A stretch of DNA of 64,000 nucleotides from positions 20,024 through 84,023 of the forward strand of contig NZ_AQYJ01000019.1 of NCBI RefSeq assembly GCF_000380565.1, read 5' to 3'. The notes under the pieces were generated by a model. The model saw only the letters and a program-made list of their open reading frames with translations. It was not told the origin of the DNA and did not search any database. The position numbers and the translations under genes are program-made. The first letter of the stretch is position 1. Every line of letters starts with the position of its first letter. Shown here in pieces: positions 1 to 9,261 of the stretch. The stretch is from Microbulbifer variabilis ATCC 700307. Its GTDB lineage: Bacteria > Pseudomonadota > Gammaproteobacteria > Pseudomonadales > Cellvibrionaceae.

Positions 1-107
1 AGAGGATCTGCGGCCCCCCCAATGGGAATGCCATAGTGCATTAGGCCGGGACGGCCATAGTCCTGGATGCTAGTTTGTAACCCTGCCCGGATAAAGTGCA
101 TGCTCAT
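1..107 (-). CDS. pxpC: 5-oxoprolinase subunit C, partial (N-terminus only)
   Basis: Only the first 35 codons are in the window; the gene runs off the left edge. The start ATG (105-107) overlaps the pxpB stop in an ATGA arrangement, which indicates translational coupling. The visible N-terminus reads MSMHFIRAGLQTSIQD and continues YGRPGLMHYG, which is typical of the biotin-dependent carboxyltransferase-like (KipA/PxpC) family. With PxpA and PxpB it forms the ATP-dependent 5-oxoprolinase that opens pyroglutamate to glutamate in the cytoplasm. The identification rests on this short stretch plus the operon context. Confidence 0.85.
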   Translation of the reverse strand, partial: MSMHFIRAGLQTSIQDYGRPGLMHYGIPIGGAADP

Positions 108-868
108 GGATAGCTTTCCTTAGAGTATTTACACTGTACTTGCGGTGCTATGTCATTAAATTCTGACTCACTGATAGAGTAGAATTCGATGGTATCCAAG
201 GGCTGGGCAATAAAGGGGGATGTATTGTAAGGCTGGAAGAGTTTGATAGGCGTTTGCCCAATAATTTGCCAACCACCTGGTGTGGCCTGTGGGTAGATCC
301 CAGTCTGGCCGCCACCGATACCAACGGCACCTGCGGGAATGTGTAAGCGCGGCGCTTCTTTTCGCGGGCAATGTAGCTTGGGGTCCAGTCCACCCAAATA
401 TAAAAAACCGGGAGAAAAACCCAGCATATGCACTAAATAAACGGAAGTGCTATGTAGCTCAATAATTTCTTCAGGTGTTAGGCCTGTGTATTCGCTCACA
501 GTAAGCATGTCTGGGGCAAAAGAATTTTCATAGCATACTGGAATGCGGATTACGCAGGGTTCTCTTTCCAGGAAGTGGGAGTTCGTGGCCTTTAAGAATT
601 TTTTGGTCAGAGTTTTCACTTCCCGTGAAAGCGATTCGTCAAGATATAAAAGTGGATCAAAAGTAATAGTCAGGCACTGGTAAGCGGGAATCAGATCGAT
701 AACTTTTAGGTCGTCCTGCTTGAGAATGTACTGTCGCAATCCAATTATATATCGACTAAGGAGTTCACTGGGTTCAGCTGAAAAGCGAATATCCAGCGCG
801 CAATCCCCATTTGCAATGATGTCAAACTCGAGTTTTAGGAAACGCGGCTTTTCTTGGGTAGATATCAC
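104..868 (-). CDS. pxpB: 5-oxoprolinase subunit B (KipI family)
   Basis: A 254-residue PxpB/KipI-family protein, close to the usual length or slightly longer. Family motifs are clear in the C-terminal half: GFSPGFLYLGGLD, then CPRK, GIGGGQTGIYP and PGGWQIIGQTP. In E. coli and B. subtilis the family works with PxpA and PxpC to cleave 5-oxoproline at the cost of ATP. It overlaps pxpA upstream by four bases (ATGA, 865-868) and pxpC downstream by four (104-107), so all three are probably made from one message. An older role as inhibitor of sporulation kinase (KipI) belongs to Bacillus and is not expected here. Confidence 0.93.
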   Translation of the reverse strand: MISTQEKPRFLKLEFDIIANGDCALDIRFSAEPSELLSRYIIGLRQYILKQDDLKVIDLIPAYQCLTITFDPLLYLDESLSREVKTLTKKFLKATNSHFLEREPCVIRIPVCYENSFAPDMLTVSEYTGLTPEEIIELHSTSVYLVHMLGFSPGFLYLGGLDPKLHCPRKEAPRLHIPAGAVGIGGGQTGIYPQATPGGWQIIGQTPIKLFQPYNTSPFIAQPLDTIEFYSISESEFNDIAPQVQCKYSKESYP

Positions 869-1614
869 GAGCCGATACTCAGCCCATGATGGTGTAGATG
901 GTTGATCAGCCTCTGTGCAATATTAACCGCCTGGGGGTTGTCCCCATGTAAACATATTGTATCGACAGAAAATTTAAGGGGTGTGCCATGATAACTTGCA
1001 AATTTCTTTCCCTTAGCTAGCGCAACAGCCCGCTCAAGGCATAAATCTACGTTACTCAGTACGGAACCTGGCAGGGAGCGAGGCGCCAGTTTATCTGGAG
1101 TTAAATATTGCCGATCCATAAAGCCCTCTCGATAAAATATGCGGCCTTTCTCCTTGGCTATAACTTCCATTGCGCCATTGGCTAAGCCGATAATTTTCAG
1201 AGAGGGATATTCTTCATTGAGTAAGGAGGTAATTTTTCGTGCTAGCACTATATCTGCTTCTGCATCGTTATATAGAGCTCCGTGCAGTTTAATATGATCG
1301 AGATGCGCTCCTACTTCCTGAGTAAGGCCTTGCAATAGTTCAAGTTGCTCGTATAAAGAGTCGAGCAACTGATTGATGGAAATTTTTATTGATTTGCGCC
1401 CAAAATTTTCCCTATCAGGGTAGCTGGGGTGTGCGCCAACTTGTAACTGGTGTTTTCTTGCATTGATAACGGAGAGGCGCATTATCTCTAGGCTTCCCGC
1501 GTGCGCGCCACAGGCGATATTACAGCGGGAGATAAAGGGCATAAGTTGAGCATCCTTTTCACAGCTGGCTAGATCAACACCTTCACCTAGATCGCAGTTG
1601 ATATCAATATGCAC
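865..1614 (-). CDS. pxpA: 5-oxoprolinase subunit A (LamB/YcsF family)
   Basis: A 249-residue LamB/YcsF-family protein, normal length. The N-terminus has the hallmark DINCDLGEG followed by a CNIACGAHAG motif; further on are VGAHPSYPDRENFGR, KLHGALYN and, near the C-terminus, ICLHGDNP. These conserved His/Asp residues form the putative active site of the 5-oxoprolinase catalytic subunit. First gene of the pxpABC unit, which salvages pyroglutamate formed from glutamine and from peptide N-termini. The start ATG is the first in the frame. The gene upstream on the same strand (1671) is unrelated and separated by 56 bases. Confidence 0.94.
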   Translation of the reverse strand: MHIDINCDLGEGVDLASCEKDAQLMPFISRCNIACGAHAGSLEIMRLSVINARKHQLQVGAHPSYPDRENFGRKSIKISINQLLDSLYEQLELLQGLTQEVGAHLDHIKLHGALYNDAEADIVLARKITSLLNEEYPSLKIIGLANGAMEVIAKEKGRIFYREGFMDRQYLTPDKLAPRSLPGSVLSNVDLCLERAVALAKGKKFASYHGTPLKFSVDTICLHGDNPQAVNIAQRLINHLHHHGLSIGS

Positions 1615-1670
1615 AATGCTTGCCTCTGAAGTCTTAATTGGCGCCGCTTAAACAAATAGGTGCTGTTTTT

Positions 1671-2279
1671 TTATTTTTTATTATGGGGGCAATGTTTTAC
1701 TTCAGAGGAAATTTGAACTCCCTTTGATTCGTAACAATCACCCAAGGGTGAGCAAAAGCATGCTTCAACTTCAATATGGTTTCGAAGCATGTCGAGCTTT
1801 TCCCAGAGCGGGTCACTTGCCACTGTTCTTTGCAACGTTAAGAATTTTATAGATGCCTGAGCAGGAATGATGGCTTGTTCCAATATCACCGTGTTCAAAC
1901 CGCTCTGGTTGGCAAGAATACTATCACCTTCTTTTTTAAGTTCACTTATAGCTTCATATAATTTCTTTTTTTCCTTGGCGCAGCAGCCGTCTAGAAAAGT
2001 ATCTAAGTCAGGGTAGGTTTTATTTTGGTATGTGAACTCTAGGTTCTTTAGGATGGCAGGCCCTGCGCCGGCATTATGCAATGCGAAAATTATAGTTGCT
2101 TTTTGAGTTGATCCGTCAAAGTTGCCTTGGTCAAATTTAACGACTGGCATCGTCATTACTCTGACCTGTTTATTAGCTGCTTTAGCTTGAAGATAAGTGG
2201 CGTAAAAAGAGGCTATAGAAATAAAGATGGCGCTTAGTGCAATTATTAAGTTGAGCCTTTCCTTATTAAGATATTTCAT
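1671..2279 (-). CDS. Unknown single-TM protein with Cys-rich C-terminus
   Basis: I do not recognise this 202-residue protein. It has one hydrophobic helix at about residues 10-30, followed by an Ala/Lys stretch and then a domain of about 160 residues, so it is probably anchored in the inner membrane by its N-terminus. Cysteines cluster: a CC pair near residue 107, then CFCSPLGDCY and a final HC. A second, 5'-truncated copy lies just upstream (2421-2819) and keeps LK.(L/I)E..Y, the CC pair, FCSPL..CY and EV.HC, so these are the family's conserved positions. The region is AT-richer than the flanking pxp and uvrA genes, which suggests accessory DNA. No function can be assigned. Confidence 0.7.
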   Translation of the reverse strand: MKYLNKERLNLIIALSAIFISIASFYATYLQAKAANKQVRVMTMPVVKFDQGNFDGSTQKATIIFALHNAGAGPAILKNLEFTYQNKTYPDLDTFLDGCCAKEKKKLYEAISELKKEGDSILANQSGLNTVILEQAIIPAQASIKFLTLQRTVASDPLWEKLDMLRNHIEVEACFCSPLGDCYESKGVQISSEVKHCPHNKK

Positions 2280-2420
2280 AATTATGTGCCTACAAGTCAG
2301 TCAGAACTGGAGTGCGCTCTGTTTGTTTTCTATAGTGGAAAATCGGCGCCATTTGCTAATAAATATGTTAGCTGTTTTGGTGGTTTTTTACTTTACAGCA
2401 AATAATGGCGTGTATAGGTG

Positions 2421-2819
2421 TTAATCTGTTGAGCAATGATCTACCTCTGCAGACATTTTTAGAGAATTTGATTGATAACAATTTTCAAGTGGAGAGCAAA
2501 AATAGGAAGACACAGTAATGTTCCATCTTTCTTTGTTGAGTTTTTCCCATAGCTCAGCGGTTTCCTCTCCACGAGAGACTGCAAGAAGCGTGTATTTGTC
2601 CTGTGCTGGAATTATAAATTCCCTTCTCTCTCCAGACCATATGGATCCATTCTTGGAGAGAGAATAGGAGGAATTAGATTTAGCCTCTCTAATTTTCTGT
2701 CGCACTATCCTGAATTCTTCTTTGCAGCAGGCCTGTAGAAGCTCAAAGTAATTAGGATAGCTATTGCCACTATAATGGTATTCAATGGATTTCAGGATGC
2801 CGGTTTTTAGACTGGCACC
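2421..2819 (-). pseudogene. 5'-truncated paralogue of the 1671-2279 gene
   Basis: The frame is open from a stop at 2820-2822 to the stop at 2421, and its translation aligns with the intact neighbour: GILKSIEYHY matches AILKNLEFTY, the CC pair is kept, and FCSPLENCY matches FCSPLGDCY with EV.HC at the end. The part that would carry the N-terminal membrane helix and the first 70 or so residues is missing, and the frame meets a stop only 12 bases after the end of uvrA. The first possible start is a GTG at 2705, which would give only 94 residues starting inside the domain. This looks like a tandem duplicate that lost its 5' end. Expression of the 94-residue remnant cannot be excluded. Confidence 0.7.
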
Positions 2820-2832
2820 CTATCTTACTTAA

Positions 2833-5658
2833 CTAACTAAGCATCGGTTTCAGAAAACGTCCGGTATGGGAAACTTTTATTTCAGCAACTTCCTCAGGTG
2901 TCCCAGCAGCGATGATCTGCCCACCGCCTGAACCGCCCTCGGGGCCCAGGTCTACGATCCAGTCTGCAGTTTTGATAACGTCTAAATTGTGTTCTATTAC
3001 AACTATCGTATTACCATGGTCGCGCAGGCGGTGCAGAACATCCAATAACAGTTGGATATCGGCAAAGTGTAGGCCGGTTGTGGGCTCGTCGAGGATATAT
3101 AAGGTTTGCCCTGTATCTCGCTTGGAGAGTTCGCGGGATAGTTTCACTCGCTGGGCTTCACCGCCGGAGAGCGTGGTGGCTGCCTGGCCGAGCTTGATAT
3201 AGGAGAGGCCTACATCCATTAGGGTTTGTAATTTTTTGGCGATTACCGGCACGGGATCAAAAAACCCCCGAGCATCTTCTACTGTCATCTCCAGCACTTC
3301 GTGGATATTCTTGCCTTTGTAGTGTACTTCCAAGGTTTCACGGTTATAGCGTTTACCATGGCAGGTATCACAGGGTACATAGATATCTGGTAAGAAATGC
3401 ATTTCCACCTTGATCACGCCGTCACCCTGACAGGCCTCGCAGCGCCCGCCCTTAACATTAAAGCTGAAACGTCCAGGCTTATAGCCGCGTGAACGAGCTT
3501 CTTGGGTGCCGGCAAACAGATCGCGAATTGGAGTGAAGATGCCGGTGTAGGTAGCCGGATTGGACCTTGGGGTACGCCCGATGGGGCTTTGGTCTATATC
3601 CACGCACTTGTCGAAGTGTTCCAGCCCATGGACAGCCTTGTAAGGGGAGGCCTTTAGGGTGGTGGCCTTGTTGAGGGCAGTGGCAGCAAGCGGATACAAG
3701 GTGGTGTTAATTAACGTGGACTTGCCGGAGCCTGAAACACCCGTGATACAGGTAAATAGCCCAACGGGAATCTCTAAGTCAACATTCTGCAAGTTGTTAC
3801 CGCTGGCTCCTTCGAGTCGCAGAACATAATCGGGGGCAGGGATGTAACGCTCTTCTGGTACGGCAATTTTCTTTTTACCTGACAGGTATTGGCCGGTTAG
3901 GGATTTCTTGCACCTGGCAATCTTATCAGCGGTGCCAGCCGCGACCACTTCGCCACCATGAACGCCGGCACCGGGGCCGATATCGACAATAAAATCGGCA
4001 CTGCGAATGGCGTCTTCGTCGTGCTCAACAACGATTACGGTATTACCAATATCACGGAGGTGGGTAAGTGTATTCAGTAAGCGCTCATTATCCCTCTGGT
4101 GTAGACCGATGGAGGGCTCGTCGAGGATATACATTACGCCGACAAGGCCGGCACCGATCTGACTGGCGAGGCGGATCCGTTGTGCCTCACCGCCGGATAG
4201 GGTTTCTGCACTGCGGTTCAGAGTCAGGTAGTTCAGACCTACATCTACAAGGAAGCGAAAGCGGTCTCGCAGCTCTTTAAGAATCTTATCGGCGATCTCT
4301 TTCTGTGCGCCTTTGAAGGTCAGTTCGTGGTCGAAATAATCAAAGGCGTCGCCAACGGGTAACTCGGTAATCTGCGCCAGTGTACGGTTATCCACAAATA
4401 CATGTCGAGCCTCACGGCGCAAACGGGTGCCGTGACACTCAGGGCACTTTTGTGTGCTCAAGTATTTAGCCAGCTCTTCGCGTACAGACTGGGATTCTGT
4501 ATCCCTATAGCGGCGCTGGAAGTTGGGGATAATCCCCTCGAAGGTATGCTGGCGCACGGTGACATCACCGCGATCATTGACATAGCTGAAATCGATTTCC
4601 TCATCGCCACTACCCTGCAGGATAATTCTGCGATGGGTTTTACGAAGCTTTTTCCAGGGTTTGTCGAGGTCGAATCCGTAATGTTCGGCGAGGGAGTCGA
4701 GCATATGGTAGTAATAGATATTGCGTCGGTCCCAGCCGCGAATGGCGCCCTCGGAGATACTGCTTTCCTGGTCGAGAATCACCTTGTCTTCATCGAAGAA
4801 CTGCTTGACTCCCAGGCCGTCACAGCTGGGACAAGCACCGGCAGGATTGTTAAAGGAGAACAGGCGTGGCTCCAGCTCATCCAGTGAGTAGTCACATACT
4901 GGACAGGCATGGCGGGCTGAAAAGAGGCGGTCTTCCTGGTCACCATCCATAAAGCTGATGGAAGCGATACCATCAGTGAGATTTAAAGCGGTCTCGAAGG
5001 ATTCAGCCAGGCGCAATTGCAGGTCTTCACGTACCTTAAAGCGATCTACCACCACCTCAATGGTGTGCTTGCGGCGCTTATCCAGCTTGGGGGTATCGTC
5101 CAGGTCGCAGATAAGCCCATCGATACGTGCACGTACAAATCCGTCTCGACGCAGCTGCTCGAACACATGTTGATGCTCGCCTTTGCGATCGCGAACCACA
5201 GGTGCCAATAACATGATCTTGCTGCCTTCTGGCAGGGCTAATACCTGGTCCACCATCTGGCTAACAGTTTGGGCCTGGAGTGGCTCATTGTGCTCCGGGC
5301 AGCGAGGCTCACCTACCCGGGCAAATAATAGCCTTAGATAGTCGTAAATTTCAGTGATGGTACCCACTGTAGAGCGCGGATTGTGGGAGGTGGACTTCTG
5401 CTCAATGGAGATGGCAGGAGACAGGCCCTCTACGGTATCCACGTCGGGCTTTTCCATCATCGATAGGAACTGACGCGCATAAGTGGAGAGAGACTCAACA
5501 TAACGGCGCTGGCCCTCTGCGTAGAGAGTATCAAATGCCAGGGAGGATTTACCGGAACCAGACAGTCCGGTTATCACGATCAGCTTGTCGCGGGGAATGT
5601 CGAGATCGATATTCTTCAGGTTGTGGGTGCGCGCACCCCTTACATAAATCGTGTCCAC
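2833..5658 (-). CDS. uvrA: Excinuclease ABC subunit A
   Basis: A 941-residue UvrA, full length. Two ABC ATPase halves are seen: Walker [10 protein letters not shown] at residues 31-39 and GVSGSGKST in the second half, with two LSGGEAQR signatures. Zinc-binding cysteine sets are present (CPVCDY...CPSCDG in the first half, CEACQGDG...[10 protein letters not shown] in the second). UvrA dimers scan DNA for bulky lesions and load UvrB in nucleotide excision repair. It is divergent from the manC-type gene across about 160 bases. I looked for a LexA box in that interval and saw no convincing one. The 3' end abuts the paralogue remnant with no visible terminator. Confidence 0.98.
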   Translation of the reverse strand: MDTIYVRGARTHNLKNIDLDIPRDKLIVITGLSGSGKSSLAFDTLYAEGQRRYVESLSTYARQFLSMMEKPDVDTVEGLSPAISIEQKSTSHNPRSTVGTITEIYDYLRLLFARVGEPRCPEHNEPLQAQTVSQMVDQVLALPEGSKIMLLAPVVRDRKGEHQHVFEQLRRDGFVRARIDGLICDLDDTPKLDKRRKHTIEVVVDRFKVREDLQLRLAESFETALNLTDGIASISFMDGDQEDRLFSARHACPVCDYSLDELEPRLFSFNNPAGACPSCDGLGVKQFFDEDKVILDQESSISEGAIRGWDRRNIYYYHMLDSLAEHYGFDLDKPWKKLRKTHRRIILQGSGDEEIDFSYVNDRGDVTVRQHTFEGIIPNFQRRYRDTESQSVREELAKYLSTQKCPECHGTRLRREARHVFVDNRTLAQITELPVGDAFDYFDHELTFKGAQKEIADKILKELRDRFRFLVDVGLNYLTLNRSAETLSGGEAQRIRLASQIGAGLVGVMYILDEPSIGLHQRDNERLLNTLTHLRDIGNTVIVVEHDEDAIRSADFIVDIGPGAGVHGGEVVAAGTADKIARCKKSLTGQYLSGKKKIAVPEERYIPAPDYVLRLEGASGNNLQNVDLEIPVGLFTCITGVSGSGKSTLINTTLYPLAATALNKATTLKASPYKAVHGLEHFDKCVDIDQSPIGRTPRSNPATYTGIFTPIRDLFAGTQEARSRGYKPGRFSFNVKGGRCEACQGDGVIKVEMHFLPDIYVPCDTCHGKRYNRETLEVHYKGKNIHEVLEMTVEDARGFFDPVPVIAKKLQTLMDVGLSYIKLGQAATTLSGGEAQRVKLSRELSKRDTGQTLYILDEPTTGLHFADIQLLLDVLHRLRDHGNTIVVIEHNLDVIKTADWIVDLGPEGGSGGGQIIAAGTPEEVAEIKVSHTGRFLKPMLS

Positions 5659-5817
5659 GCTCTACCTATCTACTGATAATACTGGGCCGGACTTCGAACT
5701 TGTTACGCTCAGGGCGATCACAACTGCGGTGCCGGAAAAACAGCCAAGTATAAACTCGCTATCCGATGTGCCAAAATCGTCTGCCGCAAATATCCAACAG
5801 CCAAGCAGATTGAATTG

Positions 5818-7224
5818 ATGATTCCCGTAATTCTCTGTGGCGGCACAGGTTCTCGTCTGTGGCCGCTCTCCCGTGAAGCCTACCCAAAGCAATTTTTACC
5901 TTTAATTGGTAGCGAGACCATGTTGCAGGCTACGGTGCGGCGCTTGGAGGGAATACAGCAGCTGCAGGCCCCCATTTTGGTGTGCAATGAGGAGCACCGC
6001 TTTGCAGCTGCAGAGCAATTACAGGAGATCGGCCATGGAACTCAGTCTATCCTGCTGGAGCCCTGTGCGCGCAATACGGCGCCGGCTATCGCTCTTGCGG
6101 CTTTAGCGGCTCTGGAGGGTGGTGATGACCCGTTGCTATTAGTATTGCCGGCGGATCATGCTGTGGCTGATGTCACGACTTTCCAAGAGGCTGTGCAATC
6201 GGCAAGTGCCTTGGCGGAGCAAGGGCACCTGGTAACATTTGGAATTGTGCCAACACGTGCTGAAACGGGATATGGCTATATTCGCCGTGGAGAGCTCTTG
6301 ACAGCAAAGGCCTGGAAAGTGGCGGAATTTGTCGAGAAGCCTGACTCCGAGACGGCTGAGTCTTATCTGGCAGGAGGTGAGCATTGCTGGAACAGTGGCA
6401 TGTTCTTATTTCGCGCTTCCCGTTACCTGGAAGAGCTGGGGCAGCACCGTGGAGATATACTCACCGCCTGCCGAGAAGCCTATAAAGGTGCTGTTAGGGA
6501 TTTAGACTTTACACGTGTGAATAAAGTCGCTTTTGCTGCCTGTGCTGATGAGTCCGTGGATTATGCGGTGATGGAGCTCACTGAATCTGCCGCGGTGGTG
6601 CCAATGGATGCGGGCTGGAGCGACGTAGGTTCTTGGCTCGGACTCTGGGAACTGGCAGAACGGGATACCGATGACAATCTGCTACATGGAGATATCCTGC
6701 TGGAAGAGAGTGAGGGTTGCCTAGTGCGATCAGAGAGCCGTTTGGTAAGCCTGTTGGGAGTGAAGGATCTGATAGTTGTAGACACTGATGATGCTTTGCT
6801 GATCGCTGAAAAACAGCGGGTTCAGGAGGTTAAGAAGCTGGTTAGCAGTCTCAAGCGCTCTGGCCGCAGCGAGGCCCAGCGCCATCGCAAAGTCTATCGT
6901 CCCTGGGGCTATTACGACTCTATTGATGCCGGACCGCGCTTCCAGGTCAAGCGTATTGTAGTTAAGCCGGGACAGCAGTTGTCCTTGCAGATGCACCACC
7001 ACCGCGCCGAGCATTGGATCGTAGTGCGGGGTACCGCCAAGGTAACTCGTGGTGAAGAAGAGCTGTTGATCACAGAAAATCAGTCCACTTACATCCCCTT
7101 GGGGGTGGTGCACAGATTGGAAAACCCTGGAACCATTCCCCTGGAATTAATTGAAGTCCAATCCGGCAGTTATCTTGGAGAGGACGATATAGTCCGCTTT
7201 GATGATGACTATGGTCGCGGTTAG
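5818..7224 (+). CDS. manC: Mannose-1-phosphate guanylyltransferase / mannose-6-phosphate isomerase
   Basis: A 468-residue type II bifunctional enzyme of the ManC/AlgA/CpsB family. The N-terminal nucleotidyltransferase begins [17 protein letters not shown] with the pyrophosphorylase signature, and FVEKPD appears near residue 170. The C-terminal cupin isomerase domain has [13 protein letters not shown] around residue 385. It makes GDP-mannose from mannose-1-phosphate and GTP, and in this family also converts fructose-6-phosphate to mannose-6-phosphate. A TTG lies one codon upstream, but ATG at 5818 gives the usual N-terminus. It lies between uvrA and the MFS gene. The matching mutase is at 13101. 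Likely used for polysaccharide or O-antigen precursors. Confidence 0.93.
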   Translation: MIPVILCGGTGSRLWPLSREAYPKQFLPLIGSETMLQATVRRLEGIQQLQAPILVCNEEHRFAAAEQLQEIGHGTQSILLEPCARNTAPAIALAALAALEGGDDPLLLVLPADHAVADVTTFQEAVQSASALAEQGHLVTFGIVPTRAETGYGYIRRGELLTAKAWKVAEFVEKPDSETAESYLAGGEHCWNSGMFLFRASRYLEELGQHRGDILTACREAYKGAVRDLDFTRVNKVAFAACADESVDYAVMELTESAAVVPMDAGWSDVGSWLGLWELAERDTDDNLLHGDILLEESEGCLVRSESRLVSLLGVKDLIVVDTDDALLIAEKQRVQEVKKLVSSLKRSGRSEAQRHRKVYRPWGYYDSIDAGPRFQVKRIVVKPGQQLSLQMHHHRAEHWIVVRGTAKVTRGEEELLITENQSTYIPLGVVHRLENPGTIPLELIEVQSGSYLGEDDIVRFDDDYGRG

Positions 7225-7314
7225 AAAAGCCCGAAAGTTGTACGCCTTCCACTACAGCCTGGCGGCTGCTCGCTGTACAATGCGCGCCCAATTTAACGCT
7301 GTTCCGGGAACTGC

Positions 7315-8496
7315 ATGAATTCCATTGAGCGCCGGGCCCTGGGCGGGCTGGCTTCCCTTTATGTCTTTCGCATGCTCGGCCTGTTTATGGTATTGCCGGT
7401 TCTCACAATTTACGGTGAGGGTTATCGCGATAGCACACCGATGCTATTGGGATTGGCGATGGGCGCCTATGGGCTGAGCCAGGCACTGTTACAGATTCCT
7501 TTGGGCCTTCTGTCCGACCGCTGGGGACGTAAGCCTGTTATTTATACTGGCCTCGCGGTTTTTGCCTTAGGCAGTGTTATTGCCGCGCAGACAGACTCTG
7601 TTTATGGCCTGATTGTGGGTAGGATTCTACAGGGATGTGGAGCGATTGCCGCAGCAGTGATGGCGCTGGTTGCTGATCTCACCCGGGATGAGAAGCGAGG
7701 CATTGCCATGGCTATCATAGGGGCCTCTATAGGGGTGGCATTTATGCTGGCGGTAATATTGGGCCCTGCTCTCGCGGGAGCAGGGGGACTCCCGGTTATC
7801 TTCTGGGTGACAGCAGGGCTGGCAATTCTGGGGATGTTGCTGGTCTGGCGAGTGGTGCCCACTCCCCAGGTGGCAAGGCGCCCAGCGGTTTTCAGCGGTG
7901 GTTTTCGTAAGGTTTTGGTTAGTGGCCTTACCTGGAGATTGGTTTCAGGAGCGTTTTTTTCTCATCTCTTATTAACAGCTATGTTTGTCGCCCTTCCATT
8001 GGTGTTGGTCGACAGGCTTGGCTGGCCGGCGGGAGAGCATTGGAAACTATATGGCCCGCTGATGCTGGGTACTTTTATCCTGATGCTGCCTCTGATGCGG
8101 GCGGCAGAGCGCAGCGATAGAGTGGGGCTCGCTTTGAATTTTGCCTGTGTTGCCCTGGTGGGGGGGAGCGCGGCATTGCTGCCTATAAATGGCCCCGTAG
8201 CTGTTGTGCTGCTGCTAGGTATTTTCTTTACTGGTTTTAACCTGCTTGAAGCTCTGTTGCCAGCCCAGCTGACTCGCAAAGCACCTGAGAATGCCCGTGG
8301 CGCAGCTTCAGGGCTCTATGCCACACTGCAGTTTTTCGGCACTTTTGTAGGCGGTAGTCTGGGGGGATACCTTTTTGGCCTTGGGGGTGCCAGTGCCGTA
8401 GCATGGCTCGGTTTTTCCGTTCTGTCTGTTTGGATTCTGCTTTGGTGGTTGTTGCGGGAGCGGGAGCCAAAAGCTCGAGAGGGTAGTGCTTACTAA
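7315..8496 (+). CDS. MFS transporter, probable drug/proton antiporter
   Basis: A 393-residue major facilitator superfamily protein, hydrophobic along its length with about 12 predicted helices. The loop 2-3 signature is seen as LLSDRWGRKPVIY near residues 64-76, and the helix 5 region GASIGVAFMLAVILGPALAG resembles motif C of drug exporters. It resembles the YajR-like transporter encoded between uvrA and ssb in Pseudomonas. The substrate cannot be told from sequence. The start ATG at 7315 gives a short cytoplasmic N-terminus directly before helix 1. It ends 147 bases before ssb. Confidence 0.88.
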   Translation: MNSIERRALGGLASLYVFRMLGLFMVLPVLTIYGEGYRDSTPMLLGLAMGAYGLSQALLQIPLGLLSDRWGRKPVIYTGLAVFALGSVIAAQTDSVYGLIVGRILQGCGAIAAAVMALVADLTRDEKRGIAMAIIGASIGVAFMLAVILGPALAGAGGLPVIFWVTAGLAILGMLLVWRVVPTPQVARRPAVFSGGFRKVLVSGLTWRLVSGAFFSHLLLTAMFVALPLVLVDRLGWPAGEHWKLYGPLMLGTFILMLPLMRAAERSDRVGLALNFACVALVGGSAALLPINGPVAVVLLLGIFFTGFNLLEALLPAQLTRKAPENARGAASGLYATLQFFGTFVGGSLGGYLFGLGGASAVAWLGFSVLSVWILLWWLLREREPKAREGSAY

Positions 8497-8519
8497 CTGG
8501 TAGTGTCTGTTGTATGCTG

Positions 8520-8535
8520 CTGGATAAAAATACAC
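8520..8535. promoter_or_regulatory. Possible LexA (SOS) box upstream of ssb
   Basis: The sequence CTGGATAAAAATACAC matches the 16-base core CTG-TATATATATA-CAG at 12 of 16 positions, keeping the left CTG but ending CAC instead of CAG. It lies 109 bases upstream of the ssb start in an otherwise empty interval. ssb is LexA-controlled in several gammaproteobacteria. The imperfect right half makes this tentative. Confidence 0.35.
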
Positions 8536-8643
8536 TGGTCGCCAATCTGGGCGGTCGCGCATGGTTGGTGTGAGTCACCTCACATCTTAAATATTGAATG
8601 ATTATTGCCTGGGTAGGACCTGGGTCGAAGAGAGGAGAGGGCC

Positions 8644-9252
8644 ATGGCCAGGGGGATCAACAAAGTAATTCTGATTGGTAATTTGGGTAATGATCCAGAG
8701 ACCAAATATATGCCGAGTGGCGGTGCGGTCACTAATGTGAGCTTGGCAACCAGTGAGAGCTGGAAGGACAAGCAGACCGGTCAGCAGCAGGAGCGCACTG
8801 AGTGGCACCGGGTGGTATTCTTTAACCGCCTGGCCGAGATTGCCGGTGAGTACCTGCGCAAAGGCTCTAAGGTGTACATTGAGGGCTCTCTGCGCACCCG
8901 CAAATGGCAAGATAAGAATACTGGTCAGGACCGTTACACTACCGAGATTGTTGCCAGTGAAATGCAGATGCTCGACGGCCGTGGGGAGCAAGGAGGTTTC
9001 GGACAGGGTATGGGTGGTGCCGGAATGGGTGCTGCTGGCATGAGCGGCCAATCTATGGGCGGTAGCCAGGGTGGCTACGAGCAACAACAGAGTGGTTTCC
9101 AGGGCGGTTATCAGCAGGGAGGTCAGGATTCCTTTGCTCAGGGGCGCACGGCGCCATCACCAATGGCACCGTCCAGCAAACCGCAGCCGCAGCCTAACCA
9201 GGGGCCAGCGGGTGGTTTCGATAACAGCTTTGACGACGATATTCCCTTCTAA
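8644..9252 (+). CDS. ssb: Single-stranded DNA-binding protein
   Basis: A 202-residue SSB, at the long end for bacteria. The OB-fold occupies about residues 1-110, beginning [18 protein letters not shown] and containing [20 protein letters not shown]. It is followed by a Gly/Gln/Ser-rich disordered linker (about 115-190) and the acidic tip DDDIPF, which in E. coli recruits repair and replication partners. The start ATG follows a strong purine-rich ribosome site (GAGGAGAGGGCC). SSB coats single strands during replication, recombination and repair. A possible LexA box lies upstream. Confidence 0.98.
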   Translation: MARGINKVILIGNLGNDPETKYMPSGGAVTNVSLATSESWKDKQTGQQQERTEWHRVVFFNRLAEIAGEYLRKGSKVYIEGSLRTRKWQDKNTGQDRYTTEIVASEMQMLDGRGEQGGFGQGMGGAGMGAAGMSGQSMGGSQGGYEQQQSGFQGGYQQGGQDSFAQGRTAPSPMAPSSKPQPQPNQGPAGGFDNSFDDDIPF

Positions 9253-9261
9253 GCCCATCCA

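Noticed and set aside
4402..4887. 161-codon plus-strand frame inside uvrA
   Set aside because: Wholly antisense to well-conserved UvrA sequence, without a ribosome site or domain.
5659..5817. LexA box between uvrA and the manC-type gene
   Set aside because: Only scattered CTG and CAG triplets with wrong spacing; no match to the 16-base core.
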